This document shows positions 16,901 to 25,593 of a stretch of DNA of 64,000 nt, piece after piece. Source of the DNA: Geobacter sp. (GTDB lineage: Bacteria; Desulfobacterota; Desulfuromonadia; Geobacterales; Geobacteraceae); NCBI GenBank assembly GCA_016177775.1, contig JACOUQ010000007.1:1-64000 (forward strand), written 5' to 3'. The position numbers and the translations under genes were made by a program. The notes under the pieces were generated by a model, which was given only the letters and a program-made list of their open reading frames with translations, was not told where the DNA came from and made no database searches. Position 1 is the stretch's first letter, and each line of letters opens with the position of its first letter.

Positions 16901-19847
16901 TGTAAAAGTTGGCTCCGATGCCTCCCCGTACCCATTGTACGTGACTCGTACCTAAGCTTGCCCCGAACTCATCGGCCCCTGGTACGTAGTTCATGGCGTA
17001 CAGCGATGTGGTGCCCGTGCGGATATCATAGGCGTAAAGGTTGTTTTTCAAGTAGCCGGACTCGGTCCCCATCCTGCTGTACAAAACGGTGCTGCCGTCA
17101 GTAGCAAACGAGGACCCTGGGAAGTCTTCTGCAACAGTCCTGATCTCCTTGGTCGTTTTGTCAAAGAGCATCAAAGAATTATTCGCAACGGAATCCGTTT
17201 CATTCCAAACAACAAAGCCTGGAGAATTGACAGCTGTACCAAAAGGATGTCCATAATCAACGACTCTATTCAACAGTCTGACTACCTCATTTTCACCCGT
17301 TGTGAGGTTCGTGAGGTTCAGCGTCTCGTAAGGATAATTCAGAGGAGCCGGGTACCACATGTGCGTTACCACGCTATTGCCTGAGATAGACGGCCAGCCT
17401 GCGCTGTAATCCCCCTGGGGCAGGGGATACTCTTGAGACAAGGTGTCGGTCTTGATATTATAAACATAGACCAAGGCCCCGTAATAAGGATTACGGCCCT
17501 GATTCAGTAAAATATTGTCCTTGTCAACAGAGAACAACTGGTAAGGAAGCTTACGTTCAACTACTATGCCGTCGGTTGGACTCAGTGAAGCAACAACAGT
17601 AGATCCGTAACTGTAATTGGTTTCATACCATACAATTTTGTTGGGGGTGAGGAATATTTTGTCAATCCATGCCCCAGGCTGCCCTTCTACGGGGGATATT
17701 GTCAGCAGCCGGTTGGTTGCGCCATCGTATAACTTGACGAGTTGAGGAAGCAGATTCCCATCTGCAATGGTGACCTCTGTCCAGGCGAACCTGTCGCCTG
17801 CCGAAACCGGATTGTCCACGAAGACAGGCGGTATACTTCCGGTCAGTTTGTAGAAACTCGAATCATCCTTGTAAAGCATAAATTCTTTGACATCGGTGAA
17901 ACGGGTATTATCGGTGGTGACGACCTCCAGCTTCACCAGATAATACCGGTTCGGTTCAAAGAGAGAGCTGTCGATGGTCGCCAGAACTCCGCCGGTCACC
18001 ATCTGCGCAGACTCTGGCCCCAACGCCTGCCATGCTCCAACCTGAGCTAAGGTCTTGTCCAGTGTCGCATAGTAAAGTCGATAGCTGGCGAAATTTGGTC
18101 CGTTGGCGTCTCCTGTGACCGTTACGGTAGTGTTGGTAGCCACATTAACCGGCCCTGTGGGACTTGTTATCTTCACATGAGGGACAACGTTTACATTAAC
18201 AGCCTTCTGTGCGTTTACCCGTCCGGCTCCTGAAAAAAGATCGAAGTCTACAGACTCGATGTCGTCCGCTGAAGCCCGCAGAACCTGAGATACATCATCC
18301 GGAGTGAATTCGGGATGCTTCGCCACCACCAGGGCTGCAACCCCTGACACGTGCGGAGCAGCCATGGATGTTCCACGAGCCCGGAAGTATTTGTCACCGA
18401 CAAGGCAAAGGCCGTCGCCGTACATATCGGTCGATCCGGCACGCAGGGAAAGGATGTTCCTTCCCGCCCGATTGGTGCTTGTGCCGTCATCTCCTCCTCC
18501 CGGAGCCGCCACATCGATCAGGCTGCCGAAATTGCTGAAGTAACTCCGCGTGTCCAGCTCCGAGCTGGCCGCAACGGTGATAACATCGTTCGACCGATTC
18601 TGGGGTGAAATCTGCTGCACATCACTCTGGCTGTTGCCTGCCGCAAACACCACCACCGCCCCCAGGTCATGGGCATACCTTACGGCATCCTCGGCCACGG
18701 GGTTGGATGGGCACGGGCTACCACATCCCCAGCTGTTATTGATGACATCCGCCCCGTTATCTGTCGCGTATTTAATTGCGTTGGCCAACCATGACGACTT
18801 GCCACTCCCTGAATCGGACAATCCTTTTACCGGCATAATCCTGGCCGATGGCGCCACGCCGACAATACCCTCGGCGTTATCGCCGACAGCCGCAATCGTC
18901 CCGGAGACGTGCGTCCCGTGGCCATGCCCGTCCATCGGGTCATTATCAGTGCTGGCAAAATCCCAGCCCCGCACATCGTCCACAAAACCATTGTTGTCGT
19001 CATCGAGACCATTTCCGGCAATTTCTCCGCCGTTGCTCCACAGGTTGGCCGCAAGATCGGGGTGCGTATAATCCACGCCCGTATCCACGACTGCCACCAC
19101 CACTCCCGATCCCCTGGTAATGTCCCACGCTGCCGATGTTTGCAGCTTCTTCAAGCCCCACAGGTCATCATACCCCTGTGCCCAGCTGCCGCTGGAGGAA
19201 TAAAAGGGATCATTGGGTATCCACTGCGCCTGCATCGGGTAATCCGGCTGACAGTAAGCCACATTCGGATCCTGCGCGTAATGGCGGCAGGCCTCATCAA
19301 TATCCGCTTCCGGATCAACCTCGACCCTATACACCGACCCTAAATATGGGACTTCTTTCTCTGTGGTTACGCTCTTTCCCTGCTGCATCTTTTTTTGCAG
19401 CCGTTTTTCCCTAATGGCGGCGACTTTAGCCTTGAAGCTGTCACGCTGCTGCCGATGTCGCGCCTCGGCATAACCCCTGTCGATCCGTTTTGGCGCTGTC
19501 CCAGACACAGCCTCTTTCCCGAACAATCTGCGCATCGCCTTAACCTTGTACCGCGCATTCAATCGATCGAGATTGGCATTACCCGTGATCTCCTGAAAAG
19601 CCTGCTGCCCCTGAAACAATTCATCGGCAACCGCGCCGACAATTGCTTCATCTTTAAATTTAATTATAATCCCACCACGCTGAGTATCCGGCTTTTTCCC
19701 CGGCAATCCCGGACTCGGCTGCGCCGAGTGCGGCGATACGCCATCTTCCCGAGTGAGCGCAAAAGTCAAAACAGGAATCGCCATACTGCTAATAAAAATA
19801 CTTGCTGCAACCGGCACTTTCATAGCACGAAAAACATTCCACCACAT
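13944..19847 (-). CDS. Large secreted subtilisin-like (S8) peptidase with nine Ig-like repeats
   Basis: This 1967-residue exported protein has a signal sequence (1-30) and an inhibitor-like propeptide (about 58-205). The S8 catalytic domain has Asp255 (VVDTGVD), His310 (HGHGTHVSG), the oxyanion Asn405 (FAAGN) and Ser494 (GTSMAAPHVSG). After an Ig-like segment near 555-650 comes a region of about 400 residues resembling beta-propeller repeats, then a cadherin/Ig-like domain (about 1000-1090). Nine near-identical 87-residue Ig-like repeats follow (1094-1877), and a last distinct Ig-like domain. The start ATG at 19847 follows AAGGAGG. It is probably processed and held at or released from the cell surface. 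Neighbours are unrelated, so it appears monocistronic. Confidence 0.93.
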   Translation of the reverse strand: MWWNVFRAMKVPVAASIFISSMAIPVLTFALTREDGVSPHSAQPSPGLPGKKPDTQRGGIIIKFKDEAIVGAVADELFQGQQAFQEITGNANLDRLNARYKVKAMRRLFGKEAVSGTAPKRIDRGYAEARHRQQRDSFKAKVAAIREKRLQKKMQQGKSVTTEKEVPYLGSVYRVEVDPEADIDEACRHYAQDPNVAYCQPDYPMQAQWIPNDPFYSSSGSWAQGYDDLWGLKKLQTSAAWDITRGSGVVVAVVDTGVDYTHPDLAANLWSNGGEIAGNGLDDDNNGFVDDVRGWDFASTDNDPMDGHGHGTHVSGTIAAVGDNAEGIVGVAPSARIMPVKGLSDSGSGKSSWLANAIKYATDNGADVINNSWGCGSPCPSNPVAEDAVRYAHDLGAVVVFAAGNSQSDVQQISPQNRSNDVITVAASSELDTRSYFSNFGSLIDVAAPGGGDDGTSTNRAGRNILSLRAGSTDMYGDGLCLVGDKYFRARGTSMAAPHVSGVAALVVAKHPEFTPDDVSQVLRASADDIESVDFDLFSGAGRVNAQKAVNVNVVPHVKITSPTGPVNVATNTTVTVTGDANGPNFASYRLYYATLDKTLAQVGAWQALGPESAQMVTGGVLATIDSSLFEPNRYYLVKLEVVTTDNTRFTDVKEFMLYKDDSSFYKLTGSIPPVFVDNPVSAGDRFAWTEVTIADGNLLPQLVKLYDGATNRLLTISPVEGQPGAWIDKIFLTPNKIVWYETNYSYGSTVVASLSPTDGIVVERKLPYQLFSVDKDNILLNQGRNPYYGALVYVYNIKTDTLSQEYPLPQGDYSAGWPSISGNSVVTHMWYPAPLNYPYETLNLTNLTTGENEVVRLLNRVVDYGHPFGTAVNSPGFVVWNETDSVANNSLMLFDKTTKEIRTVAEDFPGSSFATDGSTVLYSRMGTESGYLKNNLYAYDIRTGTTSLYAMNYVPGADEFGASLGTSHVQWVRGGIGANFYNIMVSNDVPSLATVSRQAVAPNTQLIMPVSASDPEGDKVDISAVGGTWPDSSAELPAGATFTDNGDGTGELRWTPTTVGSYTVSFLARDFTGRKDGAWNTARTVTIQVTPDVTPPTSTINGTSASPTNATAATLTVGGTNVVAYIYKLDTGVYSAEISVETPIILTGLADGVHIVSVLGRDSIGSWQTTPTTVSWSVDTTPPTSAISGTPASPTSATGATLTVGGADVVGYMYRVDSGTYSAEMPVDTPIVLNGLAEGVRTVSVLGRDSVGNWQTAATTVSWSVDTTPPTSAISGTPESPTNATGATLTVSGAEVVAYMYRLDSGAYSAEIPVDTSIVLTGLAEGVHTVSVLGRDSAGNWQTAPTTVSWSVDMTPPTSAISGTPANPTNATGATLTVSAADVVAYMYRVDSGAYSAEIAVDTPIILTGLAEGAHTVSVLGRDSVGNWQITPTTVSWSVDTTPPTSAISGTPASPTNATGATLSVSGVDVVAYMYRLDSGAYSTEIAVDTPIILTGLAEGVQTVFVLGRDSVGNWQTAPTTVSWSVDMTPPTSAISGTPASPTNATGATLAVSGAEVVAYMYRLDSGAYSAEIPVDTSIVLTGLAEGVHTVSVLGRDSAGNWQTAPTTASWSVDTVPPTSAISGTPANPTIATSATLTVGGADVIAYMYRVDSGAYSTERAVDTPIILTGLADGVHIVSVIGRDSAGNWQITPTTVSWSVDTTPPTSAISGTPASPTNATGATFTVSGADVVAYMYRVDSGAYSTEIAVDTPIILTGLAEGVHTVSVLGRDIVGNWQITPATVSWSVDTTPPTSAISGTPASPTNATGATLTVGGADVVAYMYKVDTGAYSTEIAVATPIILSGLAEGGHTVSVLGKDSAGNWQITPASVSWTVDVTPPALAVTSPKGTSVTTNKTTYTVKGTMEPGATVVVTTDTAASDGPATVTTSSTWSYLITGLVKGTNTVTVTATDAAGNASRKTFSILLR
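14214..16566. repeat. Nine tandem 261-bp coding repeats inside the S8 peptidase gene
   Basis: The unit encodes 87 residues starting TPPTSAISGTPASPTNATGA and ending with NWQ..PTTVSWSVD. All nine have exactly the same length and the DNA identity is visibly high, which points to recent expansion or gene conversion. The antisense strand of each unit is also largely open, giving spurious ORFs of 62-78 codons. Confidence 0.95.
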
Positions 19848-19906
19848 AATCGCCTCCTTGGTTGACTATCGGGGTAAGTGCAATGGGGGAGCACTCTGTT
19901 ATAATG

Positions 19907-19946
19907 AAAAAAGCCGCCCGACGGTTCGTTCCGTCCGTGGCGGCTT
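19907..19946 (-). terminator. Intrinsic terminator in the 5' leader of the S8 peptidase gene
   Basis: On the minus strand a GC-rich hairpin (GCCGCC ... GGCGGC with inner GACGG/CCGTC pairing) is followed by six T residues. It lies between the promoter at 20012-20041 and the start at 19847, so it can attenuate the gene. No known riboswitch class was recognised in the leader. Confidence 0.75.
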
Positions 19947-20011
19947 AATTGCTGATGCGATTTCTGATGTCATCCATCATCTCAGCGACCTCTGATTGCT
20001 AATTAATTAAC

Positions 20012-20041
20012 GATATATTATACCATCCGCCCTGTTGTCAA
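20012..20041 (-). promoter_or_regulatory. Sigma70-type promoter of the S8 peptidase leader
   Basis: On the minus strand TTGACA (plus 20036-20041) is followed, after 17-18 bases, by an AT-rich -10 (ATATAT/TATATC near 20012-20018). A closer TATAAT is only 13 bases away. Between the promoter and the terminator a mini-ORF of 11 codons (MMDDIRNRISN, minus 19947-19982) ends just before the hairpin. Confidence 0.55.
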
Positions 20042-20098
20042 GGGAAATTTCTTACAAGCGAAACAGTTCAGGGAACCTGTATGAGATTCCGCGGTTAT

Positions 20099-20142
20099 AA
20101 AAAAAGCCGCTCCACCGGACAACCCGATGAAGCGGCCTTTTG
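20099..20142 (-). terminator. Terminator of the sucCD operon
   Basis: On the minus strand GCCGCT pairs with AGCGGC around an imperfect 19-base interior, followed by seven T residues. It lies 21 bases beyond the sucD stop. Confidence 0.75.
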
Positions 20143-20163
20143 CATGCAGACGAAGTCTGCCGG

Positions 20164-21051
20164 TTATTTCTTCTTCCCCTTATTCCCCAGCGCCTCCAGC
20201 ATCGCCTCCCCCATCCTGGTGGGGCTGGATGAGACGATTACCCCGCATTCGGTGAGGGTGCGGATCTTGTCCTCCGCCTTTCCCTTGCCGCCGGTGATAA
20301 TGGCCCCCGCATGCCCCATCCGCTTCCCCGGAGGGGCGGTGACCCCGGCGATGAAGGCCGCCACCGGCTTTTTCATGTTCTCCCGGACCCATTCGGCCGC
20401 GTCCTCCTCGGCGCTCCCGCCGATCTCGCCGATCATGAAAACCGCCTCGGTTTCCGGGTCCTGGTTGAAGAGGCTCAAGACATCGATGAAGTTCATCCCG
20501 ATGATCGGGTCGCCGCCGATGCCGACGCAGGTGGATTGACCGAGCCCCGCCTCGGTCAGCTGCTTGACCGCCTCGTAGGTGAGGGTGCCGCTACGTGAGA
20601 CCACGCCAATCTTCCCCTTCTTGTGGATGTACCCCGGCATGATCCCCACCTTGCATTCGTCCGGGGTGATGACGCCGGGGCAGTTTGGGCCGACCAACCT
20701 GGTCCTGCTCCCCTGGAGCACCTTCCTGGCCAGGACCATGTCGCGCACCGGTATCCCCTCGGTGATACAGACCGCCAGGTCAAGCCCGGCGTCGCAGGCC
20801 TCCAGAATGGCATCAGCGGCGGCCGGAGGGGGGACGAATATCATGGAGACATTGGCGCCGGTGTAGCGCACCGCCTCGTCGACCGTGTTGAAGACCGGTA
20901 TCCCCTCGATATGGATCCCCCCCTTGCCGGGGGTGACGCCCGCCACGATCTTCGTGCCGTAGTCCCGACAGAGCTGGGTATGAAACAGGCCGCTCCGGCC
21001 AGTGATGCCTTGCACGATGACCTTGGAATTGTTGTTTAATAATATGGACAT
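20164..21051 (-). CDS. sucD: Succinyl-CoA synthetase alpha subunit
   Basis: This 295-residue subunit of the TCA-cycle enzyme interconverts succinyl-CoA and succinate with nucleotide triphosphate synthesis. The N-terminal CoA-binding Rossmann domain has GITGRSG (15-21) and GVTPGKGG. The ligase domain has the phosphorylated His247 in KRMGHAGAI and the GIGGDP loop (178-182). Length and motifs are normal. It follows sucC with 9 bases between genes, and a terminator follows. Together with sucC it makes the alpha2beta2 or alpha-beta enzyme. No other TCA gene is adjacent. Confidence 0.96.
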   Translation of the reverse strand: MSILLNNNSKVIVQGITGRSGLFHTQLCRDYGTKIVAGVTPGKGGIHIEGIPVFNTVDEAVRYTGANVSMIFVPPPAAADAILEACDAGLDLAVCITEGIPVRDMVLARKVLQGSRTRLVGPNCPGVITPDECKVGIMPGYIHKKGKIGVVSRSGTLTYEAVKQLTEAGLGQSTCVGIGGDPIIGMNFIDVLSLFNQDPETEAVFMIGEIGGSAEEDAAEWVRENMKKPVAAFIAGVTAPPGKRMGHAGAIITGGKGKAEDKIRTLTECGVIVSSSPTRMGEAMLEALGNKGKKK

Positions 21052-21060
21052 GTTTTTCTC

Positions 21061-22218
21061 CTATCCCAGCATCTTCACGATCCGCGCCGCGCCGTCCCCC
21101 AGATTGACCCCAACCTGCACGTTCAGCCCCGACTCCATGAGGAGGCGCTTCCCCTCCTCCACCTGGCTGCCGTCCATCCGGACAACTATTGGTAGGGTGC
21201 AATGAAGGCCGGAGGCAGCCTCGATGATCCCCTGGGCAATCACATCGCACCGCATGATGCCGCCGAAGATGTTGACGAACACCCCCTTAACGTCCGGATC
21301 CTCCATGATGATCTTGAACGCCTCGGCCACCTTCTCGCGGGTGGCCCCCCCGCCGACATCGAGAAAGTTGGCCGGCTCGCCGCCGTACTCCTTCAGCACG
21401 TCCAGTGTGGCCATGGCCAGGCCGGCGCCGTTCACCATGCAGCCGATGTTCCCCTTCAATTTGATGTAGGAGAGGTCATACTTCCCTGCGTTGATCTCCA
21501 GGGGATCTAGCTGGGAGTAATCCATCATGTCGGGATATTCACGGTGCCGGAACAAAGCGTTGTCATCAAAAGTGATCTTGGCGTCCATGGCCAGGAGCCA
21601 CCCCGCCTTGGTAATCACCAGGGGGTTGATCTCCACCAGGAAGCAGTCCTTCTCCAGGCAGCACTTGTACAGATTGAGGATGAGATCGACGCTATCCTCG
21701 CAGACGCTCCCCTTGAGCCCCAGGGCCAGGGCGATCCTGCGCGCCTGGTAGGGACGAAGCCCCACGAACGGGTCGATGGTGAGCATGTGGATCTTCTCCG
21801 GCGATTTGGCCGCCACCTCCTCGATCTCCACCCCACCCTCGGCGGAGGCGATGAGGCAGTAGCGCGAGGTGGTCCGGTCGAGGGTGATGGAGAGGTAAAA
21901 CTCCCGGGCGATCTCTACCGCCTCCTCCACCAGGATGCGCCGCACCTTCAACCCCTCCGGCCCGGTCTGGATGGTAACCAGGCGCTTGCCGAACAGTTCC
22001 TTCCCCAGCTCCTGGGCCTGCTCCGGGTGGTGGACCAGCTTGACTCCGCCGGCCTTTCCCCGACCACCGGCGTAGATCTGCGCCTTCACCACGCAGCGCC
22101 CGCCGAACTCCTTGGCGGCCCGCTCCACCTGGTCGGAGGTGAGGGCCACCCTGCCACGCGGCACCGGGATACCGAACGAACTGAGGATCTCCTTTGCCTG
22201 ATACTCGTGAATATTCAT
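21061..22218 (-). CDS. sucC: Succinyl-CoA synthetase beta subunit
   Basis: This 385-residue ATP-grasp subunit binds the nucleotide and succinate. The start [14 protein letters not shown] region ([20 protein letters not shown]) is canonical. Also visible are the ATP-grasp motif [11 protein letters not shown] (about 51-61), the acidic metal site VEINPLV (about 195-201) and the C-terminal ligase part with [15 protein letters not shown] lies seven bases before the ATG at 22218. It is the first gene of a two-gene operon with sucD. Confidence 0.96.
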   Translation of the reverse strand: MNIHEYQAKEILSSFGIPVPRGRVALTSDQVERAAKEFGGRCVVKAQIYAGGRGKAGGVKLVHHPEQAQELGKELFGKRLVTIQTGPEGLKVRRILVEEAVEIAREFYLSITLDRTTSRYCLIASAEGGVEIEEVAAKSPEKIHMLTIDPFVGLRPYQARRIALALGLKGSVCEDSVDLILNLYKCCLEKDCFLVEINPLVITKAGWLLAMDAKITFDDNALFRHREYPDMMDYSQLDPLEINAGKYDLSYIKLKGNIGCMVNGAGLAMATLDVLKEYGGEPANFLDVGGGATREKVAEAFKIIMEDPDVKGVFVNIFGGIMRCDVIAQGIIEAASGLHCTLPIVVRMDGSQVEEGKRLLMESGLNVQVGVNLGDGAARIVKMLG

Positions 22219-22461
22219 GCAGCTACCTCATTTTTTATTCCGGAATTATCGAACATGATGAATGGAAAACTTTATCAAAGAGAGCCGGTGACAATATCGG
22301 ATAAATACATAGTAACCAACTCTGGCTGGTTATCAAGGAAGGCATGGAGGGAATGCGTGACGCAAACCGGATGGATTGCCTTCAAACTTCGGTCATCCTG
22401 AAATTTCGTGAGAACGTGATAGAATTGCCTTGTTCCAAATATGCGTTGGCGAGGTGATTCC

Positions 22462-23709
22462 ATGAGAGAACAGGGAAAATCAGGGATTGATCGTTTCCGT
22501 ATCGGTTGCCGGAAAAGTATCCAGTTCAGACTATTGAGACGGATTGCGGCGAGTATCGCCATCTGCTCCGCAGCGACGCTTCTGCTGGCATTCCTAGTCG
22601 TGGCAGCTCCAACACCGTCACACGCCCAGGTTTCCGTGGGAATATCGGTCAGCATCGTCCCTCCGGCGCTCCCCATCTATGTTCAGCCGATCTGCCCCGG
22701 CCCCGGCTATATCTGGACGCCGGGCTATTGGGCATGGGACCCGGTATTCTTCTACTTCTGGGTGCCCGGAACCTGGGTGCTGGCCCCCTTCCCCGGCTGG
22801 TACTGGACTCCCGGATATTGGTGGTGGTATAACGGCGGTTACGTCTGGTACGAAGGGTACTGGGGACCGGTGGTAGGCTTCTACGGGGGGATAAATTATG
22901 GCTTCGGGTACAACGGCTACGGCTACTACGGCGGCTACTGGCGGGGCGACACTTTCTACTATAACCGGACGGTCAACAACGTGAGCTCCACGACCGTCAC
23001 TAACGTCTACAGCAAGCCGGTTCCCAGAAGCGCCACGACAACTCGGGTGAGCTATAATGGCGGAAGAGGCGGCACCACCCTGCGCCCCACTGCCACGCAG
23101 CAGGCTGCCCGGGAAAAGAGTAGAGCCCCCATAGCCGCACAAAAGGAACATGTGCAGACTGCCAAAGGTGACCCCAAGTTACGGGCCTCGGTCAACAAGG
23201 GGCGTCCCGACATCGCCGCCACCCCGAAACCGGGAGCATTCAAGGATCCTGGTGTGGTTCGCGCCAACAAGGCAGGTGCCCCGTACAAGGCTCCGCCGTC
23301 AGGCAGGGAGGCCCCCGGCGGCGGCGTTGAAAAGCCGGGCAGGATGGAAAAAAGGGAGCCAGGTGCCGCGCCCAAGCGGGAAGCGCCTTCCAAGCTCAAG
23401 CGGGAAGCCCCGTCTACACCTGAACGTGAAGCGCCCTCCAGACTCAAGCGGGAAGCACCCCCGGAACGGATGGAACGGCCAACTCCCCGGAAAGAACTGG
23501 AACGTCCCGAAACCAGGCCGATAGAGCCTCGCCGCGAACAGCCGCGACCGGAACGGATGGAGCGGCCGCAAATGGAGCCCCGCCGCGCACCGGAAAGCCC
23601 GAAGATGGCCCCGCAGCCCAGCGCACCGCGCGTTGCGCCGCAGAAAAAAGAAATGCCCCAGCAAATGCCGGGCGGCGGCAAGGAACTCAAAGAGGGAGGA
23701 CCGCGTTAG
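22462..23709 (+). CDS. Exported YXWGXW-type aromatic-rich protein with a charged proline-rich tail
   Basis: The start ATG at 22462 has GAGG seven bases upstream, giving 415 residues. A signal peptide (about 15-55) is followed by a Trp/Tyr/Gly-rich region (about 65-180) with repeats of the PGYW type, such as IWTPGYWAWDP and YWTPGYWWWY. This is the motif family annotated YXWGXW or BcpO-related. The C-terminal half is low-complexity, very basic and proline-rich, with repeats of KREAPS and PERMERP. It is probably periplasmic or outer-membrane attached; no enzymatic motif is seen. Two hairpins follow the stop. Confidence 0.75.
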   Translation: MREQGKSGIDRFRIGCRKSIQFRLLRRIAASIAICSAATLLLAFLVVAAPTPSHAQVSVGISVSIVPPALPIYVQPICPGPGYIWTPGYWAWDPVFFYFWVPGTWVLAPFPGWYWTPGYWWWYNGGYVWYEGYWGPVVGFYGGINYGFGYNGYGYYGGYWRGDTFYYNRTVNNVSSTTVTNVYSKPVPRSATTTRVSYNGGRGGTTLRPTATQQAAREKSRAPIAAQKEHVQTAKGDPKLRASVNKGRPDIAATPKPGAFKDPGVVRANKAGAPYKAPPSGREAPGGGVEKPGRMEKREPGAAPKREAPSKLKREAPSTPEREAPSRLKREAPPERMERPTPRKELERPETRPIEPRREQPRPERMERPQMEPRRAPESPKMAPQPSAPRVAPQKKEMPQQMPGGGKELKEGGPR

Positions 23710-23718
23710 TAGATAAAT

Positions 23719-23812
23719 GTAGGGGCAAAGCAAAAGAGGTATCTGCTTTGCCCGCTTTTCCACAAACATCAAAAAGGGGGCGAAGCAGGTGAACCTTGCT
23801 TCGCCCCTACGT
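23719..23812. repeat. Two linked hairpins downstream of the YXWGXW gene
   Basis: GGGGCAAAGCA pairs with TGCTTTGCCC (23722-23753) and GGGGCGAAGCA pairs with TGCTTCGCCCC (23777-23808). The outer arms, which both include GTAGGGGC or its complement, can also pair with each other. It is probably a dispersed palindromic element that also serves as terminator for the two convergent genes. Confidence 0.6.
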
Positions 23813-23828
23813 TTCCCCTACGGATTCT

Positions 23829-24233
23829 CTACATATCCCCCGTCAATTCCTGCAAAATGTAAATCTTCGGATTAATCCCGGCGACGCAGGCAATAATCTC
23901 CCGCAGGCGCGCCTCGTCCACCTGCTCCTCGATGTCGGCCCCCTGAAAGAAGGCAAACCCCTTCGGCAGCGCTGAATAGGCGCCGTCGCGCAGAAGCGAC
24001 ACGTCCACCAGGTCGTTGACCCGGCCCGCCCCCTCCCACGGATCGCGGTAATTAAATTGCCGGGCGACCACGTGCATCCCCATGCCGTTGGGAAACACCC
24101 CCTTCACCTCGAAGGAGAAATCGCGCGGCGCGCCGTAGCTGTCGCTCCTGCCGGAACGGGCCATGACCTGGGCGCCCGCATCCTCCAGAAGCTGCCGCAC
24201 CGAGTCGGCGGTCATCGGTGTGAATTCGTCCAT
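23829..24233 (-). CDS. Uncharacterised protein of a MoxR/VWA module
   Basis: I do not recognise this 134-residue protein. The ATG at 24233 has AAGGG upstream and the reading frame is well supported by codon usage. It is soluble and acidic with no membrane helix or cysteine motif. It contains FSFEVKGVFPNGMGMHVVAR and a C-terminal helical segment (ADIEEQVDEARLREIIACVA). It is the third gene after the MoxR ATPase and the DUF2201 protein on the same strand, separated from the latter by an 8-bp repeat array, so it may be an accessory or substrate factor of that module. Confidence 0.65.
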   Translation of the reverse strand: MDEFTPMTADSVRQLLEDAGAQVMARSGRSDSYGAPRDFSFEVKGVFPNGMGMHVVARQFNYRDPWEGAGRVNDLVDVSLLRDGAYSALPKGFAFFQGADIEEQVDEARLREIIACVAGINPKIYILQELTGDM

Positions 24234-24253
24234 ATTATTCCCTTTCAGTTTTG

Positions 24254-24285
24254 CCACAGAGCCACAGAGACACAGAGACACTGAG
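24254..24285. repeat. Degenerate 8-bp tandem array (CCACAGAG)
   Basis: Four successive units (CCACAGAG, CCACAGAG, ACACAGAG, ACACTGAG) are followed by AAAA. This is a single-sided copy of the element seen as an inverted pair at 25497-25586 and 34815-34917. Confidence 0.75.
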
Positions 24286-24310
24286 AAAATCTGGATCACC
24301 TTAAAGCTTT

Positions 24311-25486
24311 TCAGACCAACGGCAGCCGCAGCTCCACTCCCCATGGCGCCGGCTTCTCCCCTTCCCGCGTCAGCACCCATAGGGTCGGAAACTCCATCGC
24401 TTCCGGCGCCGGGCCGATCCCGTCGGTGAGGTAGATAATTGCCGCGGGCCTGGGGTGCATGGTCCGGGCATGGTCGAACACCGGCCGCAGGTCGGTGAAG
24501 CCGCCTCCAGTGTAGACCTCCGCCACGAACGAGCTCCCCTTGAAGCTGTCGATGCGCTGGATGCGGCTGTTGGCATACAGAACCGTGATCTGCGCTTCCC
24601 GCCCCCTGGCGATACTCATCAGTTCGCGGGCAAAGGCCTCGCGCAGCTCCGCGATGTCGGTCGACTCGCTCACATCGATCCCCACCAGGAGGTTCAACTG
24701 GTGGCGCTTGCGGATGCCGGGGGTGGTGTGCTCGAAGCGGCGGTGCTCCCGCTTCCAGGTGGTCTGGCGGCCCAGACGGCAGGCGGTTGCCACAAACTGC
24801 CGGAGCACCTGGCTCCAAGGGATCGGCACGGGAGCCAGCATCCCATCCACGAGTGGGCGCAAATCAGCCGGCACCTCGCCATCGCTGGCCCGGAAGGCGT
24901 CCCGCGCCATGCCGCGCACCATCTCCTCCGCCAGGGCAAAGGGGGTGGCATCCGCCTCGTCCCACGGCTCGTGGTCGTCCAGAGTGTCAACCGGCACCTC
25001 GTCCGTCCCGACATCCTCCTTCCCGGCCTCGTCCCTGGCTGCACTGCCGATGCCGGCCCCTTCCAGGCTGCCGCTATCGAACGGCGGCACCAGCAGGGCA
25101 TAGTACTCCTCCGCAGCCAGCCCGTCCGGAAAACCGAAGCGCTCCGGCAGCAACGCATCGCCGGGAAGCCCCTCCACCGTGGGGTTGATCGCAAGATCGC
25201 AGGCGATGTCCCAGTCATGGGGGTTTCGTCCCTTGCGCCGCACCATGTGCAGGTGGAGAAGGTGCTTGACGGCATGCTCCAGAAGCGCCTCCTGGGCCTT
25301 TGGGGGAAGTGCGCCGAATATAGCGGGATTGCAGGAAAGGGTCGGCGTACCGCCGGAAATGGTGATGCCGAGGGGATACTTCCCCTCCCCTTCCCGCCTG
25401 TGGCAAGCGAGGAGGTGGTGGCCATAGAAGGGGCGGGACTTCAGGAGGCGGATGACGGCGTTTTCGAGGGTTCGGTTCATGAACAT
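24311..25486 (-). CDS. DUF2201 putative metallopeptidase/VWA-like protein with a degenerate HExxH
   Basis: This 391-residue protein has the two halves of the DUF2201 family. The N-terminal putative metallopeptidase domain has the DWDIACDLAIN motif near 91-101. The C-terminal VWA-like domain has a full MIDAS set: DVSES near 270, GGGFTD and YLTDG. In the expected zinc motif the sequence is HAVKH (residues 71-75) with a further His80, so the catalytic Glu of HExxH is Ala. The domain may bind metal but should not hydrolyse in the usual way. It follows the MoxR ATPase on the same strand, the usual partner of VWA proteins. The start is uncertain (ATG at 25486 or 25480; weak ribosome site). Confidence 0.8.
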   Translation of the reverse strand: MFMNRTLENAVIRLLKSRPFYGHHLLACHRREGEGKYPLGITISGGTPTLSCNPAIFGALPPKAQEALLEHAVKHLLHLHMVRRKGRNPHDWDIACDLAINPTVEGLPGDALLPERFGFPDGLAAEEYYALLVPPFDSGSLEGAGIGSAARDEAGKEDVGTDEVPVDTLDDHEPWDEADATPFALAEEMVRGMARDAFRASDGEVPADLRPLVDGMLAPVPIPWSQVLRQFVATACRLGRQTTWKREHRRFEHTTPGIRKRHQLNLLVGIDVSESTDIAELREAFARELMSIARGREAQITVLYANSRIQRIDSFKGSSFVAEVYTGGGFTDLRPVFDHARTMHPRPAAIIYLTDGIGPAPEAMEFPTLWVLTREGEKPAPWGVELRLPLV

Positions 25487-25496
25487 CGATAATTAA

Positions 25497-25586
25497 CCAC
25501 GGAGGCACAGAGACACGGAGAAAATCGTTTTAACAACGAAAAACACGACGGGGTTAGTCTTTCTCCGTGCCTCCGTGTCTCCGTGG
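25497..25586. repeat. Inverted pair of 8-bp tandem arrays (CCACGGAG)
   Basis: Left array 25497-25520 (CCACGGAG, GCACAGAG, ACACGGAG) and right array 25563-25586 (CTCCGTGC, CTCCGTGT, CTCCGTGG) face each other. They could form a 24-bp imperfect stem in the short gap between the MoxR and DUF2201 genes, within their shared transcript. Confidence 0.85.
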
Positions 25587-25593
25587 TGGATAT

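Noticed and set aside
19753..19995. Plus-strand ORF across the subtilase start and leader
   Set aside because: It runs antisense through the promoter and terminator of the subtilase; no ribosome site.
22219..22461. Search for a regulatory RNA between sucC and the YXWGXW gene
   Set aside because: No recognisable riboswitch, promoter pair of good spacing or gene was found in this gap.
24254..25586. Repeated CCACGGAG arrays as a CRISPR array
   Set aside because: Units are 8 bases with no spacers and occur as facing inverted arrays; no cas gene is present.
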